64,000 nt of DNA from Candidatus Trichofilum aggregatum (GTDB taxonomy: Bacteria > Chloroflexota > Anaerolineae > Promineifilales > Promineifilaceae), in NCBI GenBank assembly GCA_016716885.1, contig JADJUV010000022.1, positions 1-64,000 of the forward strand. Reading direction: 5' to 3'. This document shows positions 47,328-56,237 of this stretch, piece by piece; the first letter of the stretch is position 1, and every line of letters begins with the position of its first letter. The notes below the pieces were generated by a model that saw only the letters and a list, made by a program, of their open reading frames with translations, searched no databases and was not told the origin of the DNA. The position numbers and the translations under genes are program-made.

Positions 47328-47612
47328 ATGCGAATCATCGCCCGCAGAGTCTTACGTGAGTTTTGGGAGAAATACCCCGACGCCGAACAACCACTGCGGG
47401 CCTGGTCCCATCGAAGCTATCTTAACCATATGGAAAGCCAGGGGCTGACAAGACATGACCTGGAGCCTTATATTGGTTCCAGGGCACGGGTATCGGAACT
47501 GCTCAATCGCAAACGCCCCCTGTCTTTGCCCATGATTCGTCGCTTGCAAAAAGGGTTAGGAATTTCCGCGGACGTTTTAGTTCAACCGTATGAACTAAAC
47601 GTGGCTTCTTAA
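47328..47612 (+). pseudogene. HigB-HigA chimeric remnant
   Basis: 94 residues. Residues 1-26 (RIIARRVLREFWEKYPDAEQ) match the N-terminus of HigB-family mRNA interferases. Residues about 35-90 (MESQGLTRHDLEPYIGSR, RVSELLNRKRPLSLPMIRRL) match the C-terminal HTH part of HigA antitoxins, with the DLEPYIGSR helix and GLGISADVL. The catalytic end of HigB and the start of HigA are missing, so an internal deletion in a higBA pair most likely joined both genes in frame. The fused product could still fold as an HTH protein but should not cleave mRNA. Confidence 0.6.
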
Positions 47613-47681
47613 ACGAGCGTAGAGCAAAGGGACTTGCTTTTGACAAACAGGCTTGTTCTCCATATACTACTGGCCTGCTTA

Positions 47682-47755
<74 letters not shown>

Positions 47756-47761
47756 CAAGAA

Positions 47762-47799
47762 AAAAAGCCGCACACAACAATTGTTGTGTGCGGCTTTTT
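47762..47799 (+). terminator. Terminator, 38-bp perfect palindrome
   Basis: AAAAAGCCGCACACAACAA and its complement, with T and A tracts. It ends tRNA-Pro and can also end the convergent UDP-sugar dehydrogenase gene. Confidence 0.92.
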
Positions 47800-47832
47800 C
47801 TTTTTCGTTAGCTCAGAAAATCAGGCGACAAA

Positions 47833-49221
47833 CTAACTTTTTTGCCCTTTACACAAAACGCCGCCGACAGATAGATAGTCATACCCTTTTTCGGTCAATG
47901 CCTCATAATCCGGCATCATGCGGCGACCATCAATGACCAGGTAGGGTGGTTTGACCATCTCGGTGAAGGTGTGAGACAACCCTCGGAACTCTTCCCAGTC
48001 GGTAGAAATGTAGGTGGCGTCACTGCCCGCTACCGCATCTTTGACGGTGGGATGGTAGGTGATGCGCTCAAAAAGGTGATTGTGCGCCGGGTTAAACCAG
48101 CGGGTTTTGGCTTCCTCTTCGGCCAGCGGATCATAGGCACGGATTTCTTTTACCCCACGAGCCAGCAGGGTTTCTACCGCTTTCAGGGCGGCGGAATCGC
48201 GCATGTCATTGGTGCGTTTCTTGAAAGCTAACCCCAACAAAGCGACGCGCTTCTGGTTAAAGTTAAAACCTGCTTCATGAACTGCCCGGTCAATCAGGTA
48301 AGTTTTTTGGTATTCATTAATGTTGTAGACCGATTGGAGCAGATCGGTTTGATTGCCCGCCCGGTTCAGTTGGTAAATGAGGGACTGGATGTCTTTGCCG
48401 AAACAGCTACCGCCAGCCCCATTACTTACGTAGGATCCCCAGGTGCTGATGCGTGAATCGGCCGTCACACCTCGTTTCAAATCTTCCATACGTACATTGT
48501 CATAGGTTTCACCCAGGCGTGCCCCCACCCCATTCCAGAAGGAGATGTAGGTGAGAAGCAGGGTGTTAGCCACATATTTGATGGATTCGGATGTTTCTGG
48601 GGTGGTCTCCAGATATTGAATCCGCACATGGTTGTAAAATTGGGCGTAAATACGGCGCAGAATCTTGAAATCTTCTTCGGTATCAGCACCGACGACGACC
48701 CGGTCGGGGCGGCGTGAGCCATCCATGGCGTTGCCCTGGGCCAGAAACTCGGGGTTGGAAGCCACACCGACGTTTTCAGCCCCACATTCTTGCAGGATGT
48801 TTTGTAGGATGCGGGCGGTACCAATCGGTACGGTGCTTTTGTTGACGATGACAACGCGCTTTTTGTCTTTACGAGCGGCTAACAGTTTGGCTACGGTGTA
48901 GGCGGCGTTGGTGTAGTAGCTGAGGTCGGTGGAACCGTCGCGGTTGGGCGGGGTGTTGAGACACATGAAGAGGACATCTACCCCCTCGATAATGGAGGTA
49001 ATATCGGTGGTGAAGAAGAGGTAATTGTTGAGGGTTTCAGCTATCGCGGCCGCAAGCCCAGGTTCATTCACATACCGCTCAATTTCATCCCGCTGGCCCG
49101 ATTGGTATGCCCCGATGCGGGCCTTGTCAATATCATAAGCGATGACTTCGTGACCAGATTCGGCACAGACAGCCGCATGGGGCAAACCCACATAACCGGT
49201 GCCAACAACAATAATTTTCAT
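47833..49221 (-). CDS. UDP-glucose/GDP-mannose dehydrogenase family protein
   Basis: 462 residues from the ATG at 49221 with AGAGGAG eight bases upstream. The N-terminal Rossmann fold is IIVVGTGYVGLPHAAV, STVPIGTA lies in the central part, and the catalytic Cys is in GGSCFGKDIQSL. The C-terminal NAD/sugar domain has LGLAFKKRTNDMRDSAA. It oxidises a UDP-hexose (probably UDP-glucose) to the uronate in two NAD-dependent steps. It is co-oriented with the FAD oxidoreductase and flippase-like genes, suggesting an envelope glycan or glycolipid pathway. Confidence 0.9.
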   Translation of the reverse strand: MKIIVVGTGYVGLPHAAVCAESGHEVIAYDIDKARIGAYQSGQRDEIERYVNEPGLAAAIAETLNNYLFFTTDITSIIEGVDVLFMCLNTPPNRDGSTDLSYYTNAAYTVAKLLAARKDKKRVVIVNKSTVPIGTARILQNILQECGAENVGVASNPEFLAQGNAMDGSRRPDRVVVGADTEEDFKILRRIYAQFYNHVRIQYLETTPETSESIKYVANTLLLTYISFWNGVGARLGETYDNVRMEDLKRGVTADSRISTWGSYVSNGAGGSCFGKDIQSLIYQLNRAGNQTDLLQSVYNINEYQKTYLIDRAVHEAGFNFNQKRVALLGLAFKKRTNDMRDSAALKAVETLLARGVKEIRAYDPLAEEEAKTRWFNPAHNHLFERITYHPTVKDAVAGSDATYISTDWEEFRGLSHTFTEMVKPPYLVIDGRRMMPDYEALTEKGYDYLSVGGVLCKGQKS

Positions 49222-49240
49222 GGAAATACTCCTCTTGTAG

Positions 49241-49303
49241 GTTATTGGTATATTGGTGTATTGGTTATTGAAGGCCAATATACCAATACACTAATAACTA
49301 ATA
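49241..49303. repeat. TATTGGTGTATTGG / CCAATACACTAATAAC spacer repeat
   Basis: Inverted word-like repeat around the stop of the upstream gene and the leader of the UDP-sugar dehydrogenase, related to 20085-20142. Confidence 0.6.
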
Positions 49304-50628
49304 ACTGTTTTACCTTTCAACACGCCTATCATCTGCCCGGCGACTTTACGCCCAATTTCTACGGCGAAATTTGTGCCCCGATCCCAGGGGTAAACCTGGC
49401 TCATGCTGGCAAAAAAGAGGCCGGAAATAGGGGTTTGCAGGGTGGGAATGTTGGCGGAATGATTAACCAGGGGAACGGGTTGAGCATAGGGGGTACGGAA
49501 TAACCAGCTATCTCGTATCCAATCGGGGGTGAAGGCGGGGTTGATTTTAGGCAACGCGGCCGCGAACTTTGCCACCAGTTCTTCCTTACTCAACTGGAAA
49601 TACTCATGTTCCGGTAACACATAATCACCACAATACACCAGGTGATCCCCGCCGTAATGCTCCCGGCTGATAAAATTCGTATGCTCCACCAAAGCCAGAA
49701 ACGGAAACTCATTCTGGCTCTTATCGGCTGAAGTGGCGGGGATGTTCAACCAGTAGGTGCGACCATCGGGCATCAGCGGCTGTTTGAGGGCCAACGTCAC
49801 CACCACCGCCCCGATATGTTTGAGATTGAGCAACTGCTGTAAATAACCAGCAGGCAAATCAGGAGCCATCTGGCTCAGTTGATGCGGTGATAACGTCACC
49901 AACACCTGATCGGCCTGATGGGTCTGACCATTGACTTGAAGCTGTAAACCACCCCCCGGCAAAGGTTGAAGGCTTTGCACCGGACTGTTGAGGTGAATGT
50001 CGGCTCCTTTTTGCACCACCGTCTGGGTCAAATGATCCACCATCGCCTGGAAACCACCCTCAAAATAACCCAGGCGGAAAGTGCGGGCCTTGAGTCGCGC
50101 CCACATCCAGGCCATGTTCACATCCTGGTAGTATGGGCCAAATTTGTTGATGAGGAGCGGTCGCCAGGTGTTCTCATACACCTGCTGACCAAACCAACGG
50201 CGCATCCAGATATCAGCCGGGTACTTTTCCAGGGTGCGCCAGGCGTTGCCGAAGCGCAAAAATGCCCCCACCGCCCCAAAGCGGATGGTGTTCAAAAAGT
50301 TAAAACCAGGGTATTTGAACCAGGCAGGCACCGAATCAAACGGATACATCTGCCCCTGGTAATGGACAGACGTGATGGGCCGAGGAAAGAATAACTTATC
50401 CCGAAAGCCAATCTCTTCAAGCAATTGAAGCATCGCCCGGTCGCTTTGGAACAGGTGATGATAATATTTTTCCAGCGGCCAATCCCAGCGTTCATCTTTG
50501 AAACCAGTGGCCAGGCCACCGGTCTGGGAACCCGCTTCGTACAAGGTCACGGTGTGTCCGGCCTTCAGTAAATCATACGCGGCTGACATACCCGCCAGGC
50601 CGGCACCGACAATCGCAATTTTAGACAT
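49291..50628 (-). CDS. FAD-dependent amine-oxidase-like protein
   Basis: 445 residues. The FAD motif is IAIVGAGLAGMSAAYDL with the GG doublet in TGGLATGF, and the C-terminal FAD motif is FFASMSQVYPWDRGTNFAVE. WDWPLEKYYHHLF resembles bacterial proteins related to UDP-galactopyranose mutase and protoporphyrinogen-oxidase-like enzymes found in polysaccharide clusters. The exact reaction is not clear. It lies about 70 bp upstream of the UDP-sugar dehydrogenase start. Confidence 0.78.
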   Translation of the reverse strand: MSKIAIVGAGLAGMSAAYDLLKAGHTVTLYEAGSQTGGLATGFKDERWDWPLEKYYHHLFQSDRAMLQLLEEIGFRDKLFFPRPITSVHYQGQMYPFDSVPAWFKYPGFNFLNTIRFGAVGAFLRFGNAWRTLEKYPADIWMRRWFGQQVYENTWRPLLINKFGPYYQDVNMAWMWARLKARTFRLGYFEGGFQAMVDHLTQTVVQKGADIHLNSPVQSLQPLPGGGLQLQVNGQTHQADQVLVTLSPHQLSQMAPDLPAGYLQQLLNLKHIGAVVVTLALKQPLMPDGRTYWLNIPATSADKSQNEFPFLALVEHTNFISREHYGGDHLVYCGDYVLPEHEYFQLSKEELVAKFAAALPKINPAFTPDWIRDSWLFRTPYAQPVPLVNHSANIPTLQTPISGLFFASMSQVYPWDRGTNFAVEIGRKVAGQMIGVLKGKTVISY

Positions 50629-50632
50629 AATT

Positions 50633-50694
50633 TGATTGACGATTGACGATTGACGATTCTAGATGGGAAGAATCGTTAATCGTCCATCTAAAAT
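50633..50694. repeat. ATTGACG tandem repeat with inverted arm
   Basis: Three GATTGAC units, then TCTAGATGG and the inverted AATCGTTAATCGTCCATCTA. The family also occurs inside a gene at 15774-15806. Confidence 0.65.
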
Positions 50695-51683
50695 TCCTTG
50701 GCTACTTTGACAGCTTTACTGAAATCGCCCCAACCTAATCCTTCCCGAACCATGTAGTACGCCCCTAACAAAGTGATAGGCAGCCAGAGAGCGGCATGGA
50801 GCACCAGTGTGTAAGCGGTGGCGATGGGACGAGCCACCCCGTAAAGGGTCAACACATTGATGCCTGGGGTATCGAATGTGCCCACATAACCGGGGGCCGA
50901 GGGAATGGTGGTCATCAGGTTGACAACGCCGTTCATGAGCATGAGGGCAAAAAAAGAAACCTCGAAGTCGAAGGCGTGCATGACGAACCAATATTTGAGG
51001 GTTTCTAACAGCCAGATGATGACCGAGGTGAAGAAGATCATCATGACGTTGCGGAAACTACGCAGGGAATCTAGCCCGGTGAGGAAACGGGCGATGAAGC
51101 CGAGCAGGGGGGCCTGGAAACGGGTAGGGAGCAGGCGCACGGCGAACCATTGGGCCAGTTGTTGGCTTTGCCGCGGCCGCGCCGCCAAACCAAAAAACAC
51201 CACCAGTGCCCCAAAAAAGGCCACGCTGGCAATAATCACCAGGTTCTGCACCGCCGTACTGGGGATGGGGGTCAGCGGCAGGGCCACAAACACAAAAATC
51301 AACATCACCAACCCATCAAACACCCGCTCCACAATGACCGTGGCCAGGCTGGCACTGATGGGCACATCCTCGCGCCGGTATAACACATACGAACGGAGCA
51401 ACTCCCCGGCCCGGAACGGGTACACATTGTTGCCCATGTAACCAATCACCACGACGGGGAATAGACGAGCCAGGGGGATGTGTTTTAGCGGCCGCAACAT
51501 ATAATCCCAGCGCCACGTCCGCACCCACACCCCCACAAAATAGGCCATCACCCCTGGAATTAACCAACCATATTGCGCGTTCTGTATCCCTTCCCAAACA
51601 TCTGCCAGCTTCATTTCCCGCAAAGCCAGCCACATAAAAACGACGCTAATACCCACACCGACCCACAGTTGCCATTTTTTCAA
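50688..51683 (-). CDS. Flippase-like / lysylphosphatidylglycerol synthetase TM-domain family protein
   Basis: 331 residues, about eight membrane helices. VWVRTWRWDYMLRPL and GYMGNNVYPFRAGELLRSYV are hallmarks of the UPF0104 (LPG_synthase_TM) family, with VIVERVFDGLVMLIF and SAPGYVGTFDT further on. The family includes AglD-like proteins linked to glycolipid transfer across membranes. It is the first gene of the three-gene minus-strand run ending at 47833. Confidence 0.82.
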   Translation of the reverse strand: MKKWQLWVGVGISVVFMWLALREMKLADVWEGIQNAQYGWLIPGVMAYFVGVWVRTWRWDYMLRPLKHIPLARLFPVVVIGYMGNNVYPFRAGELLRSYVLYRREDVPISASLATVIVERVFDGLVMLIFVFVALPLTPIPSTAVQNLVIIASVAFFGALVVFFGLAARPRQSQQLAQWFAVRLLPTRFQAPLLGFIARFLTGLDSLRSFRNVMMIFFTSVIIWLLETLKYWFVMHAFDFEVSFFALMLMNGVVNLMTTIPSAPGYVGTFDTPGINVLTLYGVARPIATAYTLVLHAALWLPITLLGAYYMVREGLGWGDFSKAVKVAKEF

Positions 51684-51696
51684 ACCATTATCTCCA

Positions 51697-52100
51697 AGAA
51701 GCTAGAGTGTAGAGCTAGAGCAAGAGGTTACTTTCCCTCTTGCTCTAGCTCTAGCTCTTTATACACCTGCCAACAGGCAAGCGCGTTATTGTACCGTGTG
51801 GGGCAAGATTGGAGAAACGAACTGCTACATTCAGGACAAACATCCTAACCTTTCCCACCTTGCCCCCCTTCCCACGTTTGCAGTATCATCTCCTGAGAAA
51901 ATAAGTGGCAAGTTGCAGGTGGCGAGTTCCTAGAGTTCCACCGAGTTCCTATACATTTCTCTGATTTTCATTCATCTTCGTGCGCCGCTGGCCATGGGGA
52001 ACCCTGGTGAAACGGGCACAGCCTGAAAAGGTTGCGCTACGCAACACGCAACACGCCGCAACACATCGTAAACAGTTACACCACCTATCCCAATTCCCAA
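51697..52100. repeat. Divergent spacer with short repeats
   Basis: At 51697-51760 a CTAGAG-type inverted repeat (GAGCTAGAGCAAGAGG and CCTCTTGCTCTAGCTC). At 52036-52065 GCAACACGCAACACGCCGC. Otherwise the spacer 51684-52125 should hold the promoters of the flippase-like gene and arcC; no gene seen. Confidence 0.5.
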
Positions 52101-52125
52101 TCCCCATTTCCTGAGAGGTTCTTCT

Positions 52126-53073
52126 ATGAGTCGCACCGCCATTGTTGCCGTCGGGGGTAACTCCCTCGTCCTTGATAATAAACGCTCCGATGTCACCCAC
52201 CAGTGGGACGCCGTGCGTCTGACGATTAACCACCTGGCCGACATGATTGAACGAGGCTGGGAGCTAATCATCACCCACGGCAACGGCCCCCAGGTCGGCA
52301 ATAATCTACGCCGCATGGAGCTATCAGCCCATGAACTGTACACCCTGCCCCTGGACCTGATTGTGGCCCATACCCAGGGTTCCATTGGCTACATGCTTCA
52401 GCAGGCCCTATCTAACGAATTGCGCCAACGTGGTATCCGCAAAAATGTGGTAACGGTTGTCACGCAGGTGTTGGTAGATGTAAACGATCCGGCATTTGCC
52501 CAGCCCAGCAAACCAATTGGCAGTTTTCTCACCGAGGAAAAAGCCCGCGAATTTGAGCAGGAAGGCTGGCAGGTGGTAGAAGATGCCGGGCGCGGCTGGC
52601 GGCGGGTAGTCGCTTCGCCGCAACCCTTGCGGGTGGTGGAAGAACAGGCTATCCGCGATCTGGTGGCCGCTGGACATGTGGTTATTGCTGTTGGTGGGGG
52701 TGGCATTCCCGTCATTCAGAATATGCGCGGCGAGTTGCGTGAACTGAAAGGGGTGTTTGCCGTCATTGATAAAGATCGGGCCAGTAGTCTGTTGGCGACA
52801 CGCATGAATGTGGGTCTCTTCCTCATTTCCACGGGCGTGGAGCAGGTTGCCATCAACTTCAACACGCCGCAACAGGAAAACTTGAGCCGGATGACGATGC
52901 GTCAGGCGCAGGAATATATGGCCCAGGGACAATTTGCCAAAGGCAGTATGTTGCCCAAAATCGAAGCAGTTTTGTCCTTTGTGCAACAGACGGGCCACTC
53001 GGCCCTCATCACCAACCCGGAGAATATTAGTCGAGCGTTAGACGGTGAAACAGGGACGTGGGTTGAGGGCTAA
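52126..53073 (+). CDS. arcC: Carbamate kinase
   Basis: 315 residues, usual length. IVAVGGNSLV and ELIITHGNGPQVGNN are the amino-acid-kinase phosphate and carbamate sites, VIAVGGGGIPVI the central glycine loop, and AVIDKDRASSLLA the nucleotide-binding motif. It makes ATP from carbamoyl phosphate and ADP, releasing carbamate. No arginine deiminase or ornithine transcarbamylase is nearby; a nucleoside importer is 1.3 kb downstream, so a role in purine or allantoin breakdown is possible. Confidence 0.92.
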   Translation: MSRTAIVAVGGNSLVLDNKRSDVTHQWDAVRLTINHLADMIERGWELIITHGNGPQVGNNLRRMELSAHELYTLPLDLIVAHTQGSIGYMLQQALSNELRQRGIRKNVVTVVTQVLVDVNDPAFAQPSKPIGSFLTEEKAREFEQEGWQVVEDAGRGWRRVVASPQPLRVVEEQAIRDLVAAGHVVIAVGGGGIPVIQNMRGELRELKGVFAVIDKDRASSLLATRMNVGLFLISTGVEQVAINFNTPQQENLSRMTMRQAQEYMAQGQFAKGSMLPKIEAVLSFVQQTGHSALITNPENISRALDGETGTWVEG

Positions 53074-53075
53074 AA

Positions 53076-54289
53076 ATGAGTTGTTTTCAGTTTCCTACCA
53101 GTTCGGTCGAATGGCTTTTTTACGCACTTTCATTCTTTCAGGCTTTTCGGGCCGTACAGTTGGCGCAAATTTTATGGCATGAGCGGGCGGATTTTCAGCA
53201 GGAACCGCTGACCCGGCGTAAGGCGGGTTTAGGTGAACAGGCCGCTTTTTTCCTGGCGATTCCTCCCTCGGTAGCCGTCCATGAATTTTTTCATGCTTTG
53301 CCCATTTGGGCTTTCGGCGGCCGCATCATTCGTTGTGGTTATGGCTTCTACTGGGGCTTTGTCCAGGCGGACATCTTCTTCCCCGCTGAAGAGCAATGGG
53401 TTATCTCATTGGCTGGAACCATTGGTTCCCTGCTGTTTGGCTTGGCCCTATGGCTCGTTTTGCGCCGACACACGAGTAGTAGTGTGCGCTTCTTTGCCTT
53501 GCGGAGCTTGCGTATCCAACTGTTTTATAGCCTCATCTTCTACCCCATCTTCTCGGCCGTTTCCTTCATTGGCGATTGGCGCATTATTTATAACTTTGAA
53601 CGCACCCCGATGTTGAGCGGGGGGTTACTGGTGGTTCATGGGGTGGCTCTGGGAGCTATGTGGTATGGACAGCGGGAAGGTTGGTTTGAGATGCGACAGG
53701 CTGATTCGGCCACGGAGTTGGCCCAAATACGGCAATTGGAAGCGGCCGCGGCCGCGAATCCCCAAGATATGACCGCCCAACTCCATTACATCCGTGCCCT
53801 ACGCCAATCCGGCACCGGCAACCAGGCCAAGCTGGCAGCCCAAAAATTCATCCAAACCTACCCTGACATCGGCGAAGGGTATGTGGAACTGGCCCTGGTG
53901 CAGTTAATCAACCAATCACGCGTGCCCCGCACCGCTCTGGATAACCTGCGCCGGGCGTTGTCGCTCCCTATCAGCCACGCCGAATATGTGATCACAGCCC
54001 ATCTCATCTTGGGACAACATGACATGCAACTGGAGCGGCCGGAAGAGGCGATGAACCATTTCAGTTATGCCATTGAAGTAGCTCACAACATCCCGGCGAG
54101 GCCCAACCCAAATTATTAAGTCTGGCCCAGGCCTATCATCTGCGGGCCACAGCCTACCAGCGGCAACAGCAGAAAACATTGGCCCTGGCGGATATTGATC
54201 AAGCGATTGAACTGGCCCGGGTCTGCGGCCGCACCGACATCATGAAAAGTTATCAAACCTACAAACAAAGCCTTGCTTCCCCCCGCTAA
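53076..54289 (+). CDS. M50-like membrane zinc metallopeptidase with TPR tail (frameshifted)
   Basis: The HExxH motif is in VAVHEFFHALPIW inside a hydrophobic region with about five membrane segments, as in M50 site-2 proteases. FSAVSFIGDWRIIY may supply the third ligand. From about residue 225 there are TPR-like helices (AAAANPQDMTAQLHYIRALR, FIQTYPDIGEGYVELALVQL). The frame breaks near 54090-54100; the continuation EAQPKLLSLAQAYHLRATAY runs to a stop at 54287-54289, giving about 404 residues. It starts two bases after arcC, so both are probably one operon. Confidence 0.72.
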
Positions 54290-54301
54290 ATTCCACTAAT
54301 A

Positions 54302-54329
54302 TTGCCTCCCTTGCCTGAATTGTTACAAT
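54302..54329 (+). promoter_or_regulatory. Promoter of BMP lipoprotein gene
   Basis: TTGCCT (54302-54307), 16-bp spacer and TACAAT (54324-54329), about 95 bp before the ATG. Confidence 0.5.
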
Positions 54330-54423
54330 CAGGGGTTTGTCAGGTAGCTTGGCAGATGTTTTGTCTGCCCATGGGAGAATTTTCTCCTATGCCCTTCTAT
54401 CTGCATGTGTAGGAGAAGACAAA

Positions 54424-55731
54424 ATGAATCGCAAAACGTGGAAACTCATGACCCTTTTTGCCATCCTTCTGCTGGTATTAGCCGCCTGCGGGGGAAATGG
54501 TGAAAACACCGCCAACACTGGTAACAGTGGTAACACGAATAATGCCGGGAATGATGCTGAGGTAACGGACAATGCGGGCAACAACGCGGCCGCGGTCGAT
54601 GACACCAGCACCGATGCCAGTGGCTTCCAGGTTCCCGCCATCGAAGAAGGCAAGTTCAATGTGGCCTTCGTGTACGTTGGCCCCCACAATGACGGTGGTT
54701 GGAGCCAGGCCCACGACGTGGGGCGCGAATATGTCGAAGCCAACGTCGAAAACGTCCACACTGCCTACGTTGAAAACGTGCCCGAAGGCGCTGATGCCGA
54801 ACAAGTCATTCGCTCCCTGGCCCGTAAAGGCTTCAACGTCATCTTCACCACCTCGTTTGGCTTCATGGACGCCTCCGAAATCGTTGCCAGCGAATTCCCC
54901 AATGTCAACATCATCCACATCAGCGGCTTCAAAGCCAACGAAGCCAACTTCGGCAACCTCTTTGGGGCGATGGAAGATATGAAATTCCTGGCCGGGATGA
55001 TCGCTGGTAGCCGGGCCAAAATGGACGGTAACCCCAAACTCGGCTACGTTGCCACCTTCCCCATCCCCGAAGAACTGCGTCTGGGCAATGCCTTTGCTCT
55101 GGGAGCCGCCGTTACCTGCCCCGAATGTACCATAGACGTGCGCTGGATTTTCACCTGGCACGATCCCGTTCTGGAACAAGATGGAGCCAAATCCCTCTTT
55201 GATGCTGGTGCTCAGGTCGTTATGACCGGGGCCGATACCCCCGCCCCCGCCGAAGTCGCCCCCGCTGGCAAATGGGGTATCACCTACGACTACTCCGGCA
55301 ACTGCACCATAGATGCCTGCCTCACCTCCATGTACTGGAACTGGGGGCCTGTCTATGCCCGCATCGTCGAAGAATCCATCGCCGGAACCTGGGTTGGTGG
55401 TTGGGAATATTTTGATACCGATAGTGGCGCCTTAGGTCTCTACGGCTTCATGGAAGGCGAAGCTCTGCAACCGGGTGTGGCGGAATTGCCTGCCGAAGAC
55501 CTGGCCCTGATCCAGGAAACCCTGGACCAAATGTTGGCCGGAAACTTCACCCGCTTTGATGTATTCAAAGGGCCTATTGTTGATAACCAGGGCAATGTCA
55601 TCCTGGAAGACGGCGTCTCCCTTGAACAGGCCGACCTGGATGGGTTTAGCCAGTTCGGTAGTTCTTGCACCACCTGCATGTATTGGTGGAACGAGAACAT
55701 CACCGCCGAGTTACCCGCCCTAGACAGTTAA
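54424..55731 (+). CDS. BMP-family nucleoside-binding lipoprotein (ABC importer)
   Basis: 435 residues from the ATG at 54424 with AGGAG eight bases upstream; an earlier start at 54337 would bury the signal peptide. The lipobox is LLLVLAACG. An Asn/Gly-rich spacer is followed by the BMP domain: FVYVGPHNDGGWSQAH, VIFTTSFGFMDASEI, HISGFKANEANFGNLFGAM, GVAELPAEDLAL. This family (Med/BmpA/PnrA-like) captures purine nucleosides for an ABC importer, here encoded downstream at 56238-59957. Confidence 0.9.
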   Translation: MNRKTWKLMTLFAILLLVLAACGGNGENTANTGNSGNTNNAGNDAEVTDNAGNNAAAVDDTSTDASGFQVPAIEEGKFNVAFVYVGPHNDGGWSQAHDVGREYVEANVENVHTAYVENVPEGADAEQVIRSLARKGFNVIFTTSFGFMDASEIVASEFPNVNIIHISGFKANEANFGNLFGAMEDMKFLAGMIAGSRAKMDGNPKLGYVATFPIPEELRLGNAFALGAAVTCPECTIDVRWIFTWHDPVLEQDGAKSLFDAGAQVVMTGADTPAPAEVAPAGKWGITYDYSGNCTIDACLTSMYWNWGPVYARIVEESIAGTWVGGWEYFDTDSGALGLYGFMEGEALQPGVAELPAEDLALIQETLDQMLAGNFTRFDVFKGPIVDNQGNVILEDGVSLEQADLDGFSQFGSSCTTCMYWWNENITAELPALDS

Positions 55732-55739
55732 GGAACGAG

Positions 55740-56032
55740 AGCAAACAACTTACAGGAGACCAGCGACGCGTACCTCATCACGAAAACTTGCGTTTTTATG
55801 ACCAGCCTCACCCTCGGTTTGTCGCCGGGATCCCCCACCCCTAACCCCGCCCCCAGGGGCGGGGAACTTTTCCGGACGCGGTTTTCGGGGCGAAGGCCCC
55901 GAAAACCGCGCCGCCCGGGTCCCCCCTTCCCCCTGGGAAGGGGGTTAGGGGGATGGGTCTTCCGACTCAATCTACCAAGGGCTTAGGCAAAGCGGTACAA
56001 GTCTCTCGTCTTAGTTCCGCAGGTTGTTTAAT
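55740..56032. repeat. Miniature element, copy D
   Basis: 293 bp, close to copy A throughout. It begins CAAACAACTTACAGGAGAC and ends GTTGTTTAAT (56023-56032); central stem GCGGTTTTCGGGGC/GCCCCGAAAACCGC (55878-55891, 55896-55909). It starts eight bases after the BMP gene stop and separates it from its transporter genes. Confidence 0.75.
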
Positions 56033-56074
56033 CCTTGATCCTAAACTTTGACCCATTCCTCTGTCAGTTAGCGC

Positions 56075-56112
56075 AAAGCCGGGTTTGGTGCACCAAACCC
56101 GGCTTTTTTATC
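56075..56112 (+). terminator. Rho-independent terminator
   Basis: 16-bp stem AAAGCCGGGTTTGGTG/CACCAAACCCGGCTTT followed by TTTT, between the BMP gene and the ABC genes. It implies separate or attenuated transcription of the transporter genes. Confidence 0.88.
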
Positions 56113-56165
56113 CCCCCGTCTTCCCGTGATACAATCTCGTTATTCCATAAGCAAGCCAACTTGAG

Positions 56166-56206
56166 CCTACTGAAAAAACTTGGTGCCCTTCGGGGCTTCT
56201 TTCAGC
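56166..56206 (+). promoter_or_regulatory. Leader hairpin upstream of the ABC transporter genes
   Basis: CTACTGAAAAAACTTGG, then GCCCTTCGGGGC with a UUCG-type loop, then TTCTTTCAG can form a stem about 30 bases before the ATG at 56238. Function unknown; it does not match a riboswitch I recognise. Confidence 0.3.
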
Positions 56207-56237
56207 AATCTCAACCTGTTCCATCACCAATAAATCC

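Noticed and set aside
54478..55179. 233-codon ORF opposite the BMP lipoprotein
   Set aside because: Antisense shadow; the sense strand encodes a complete lipoprotein with lipobox.
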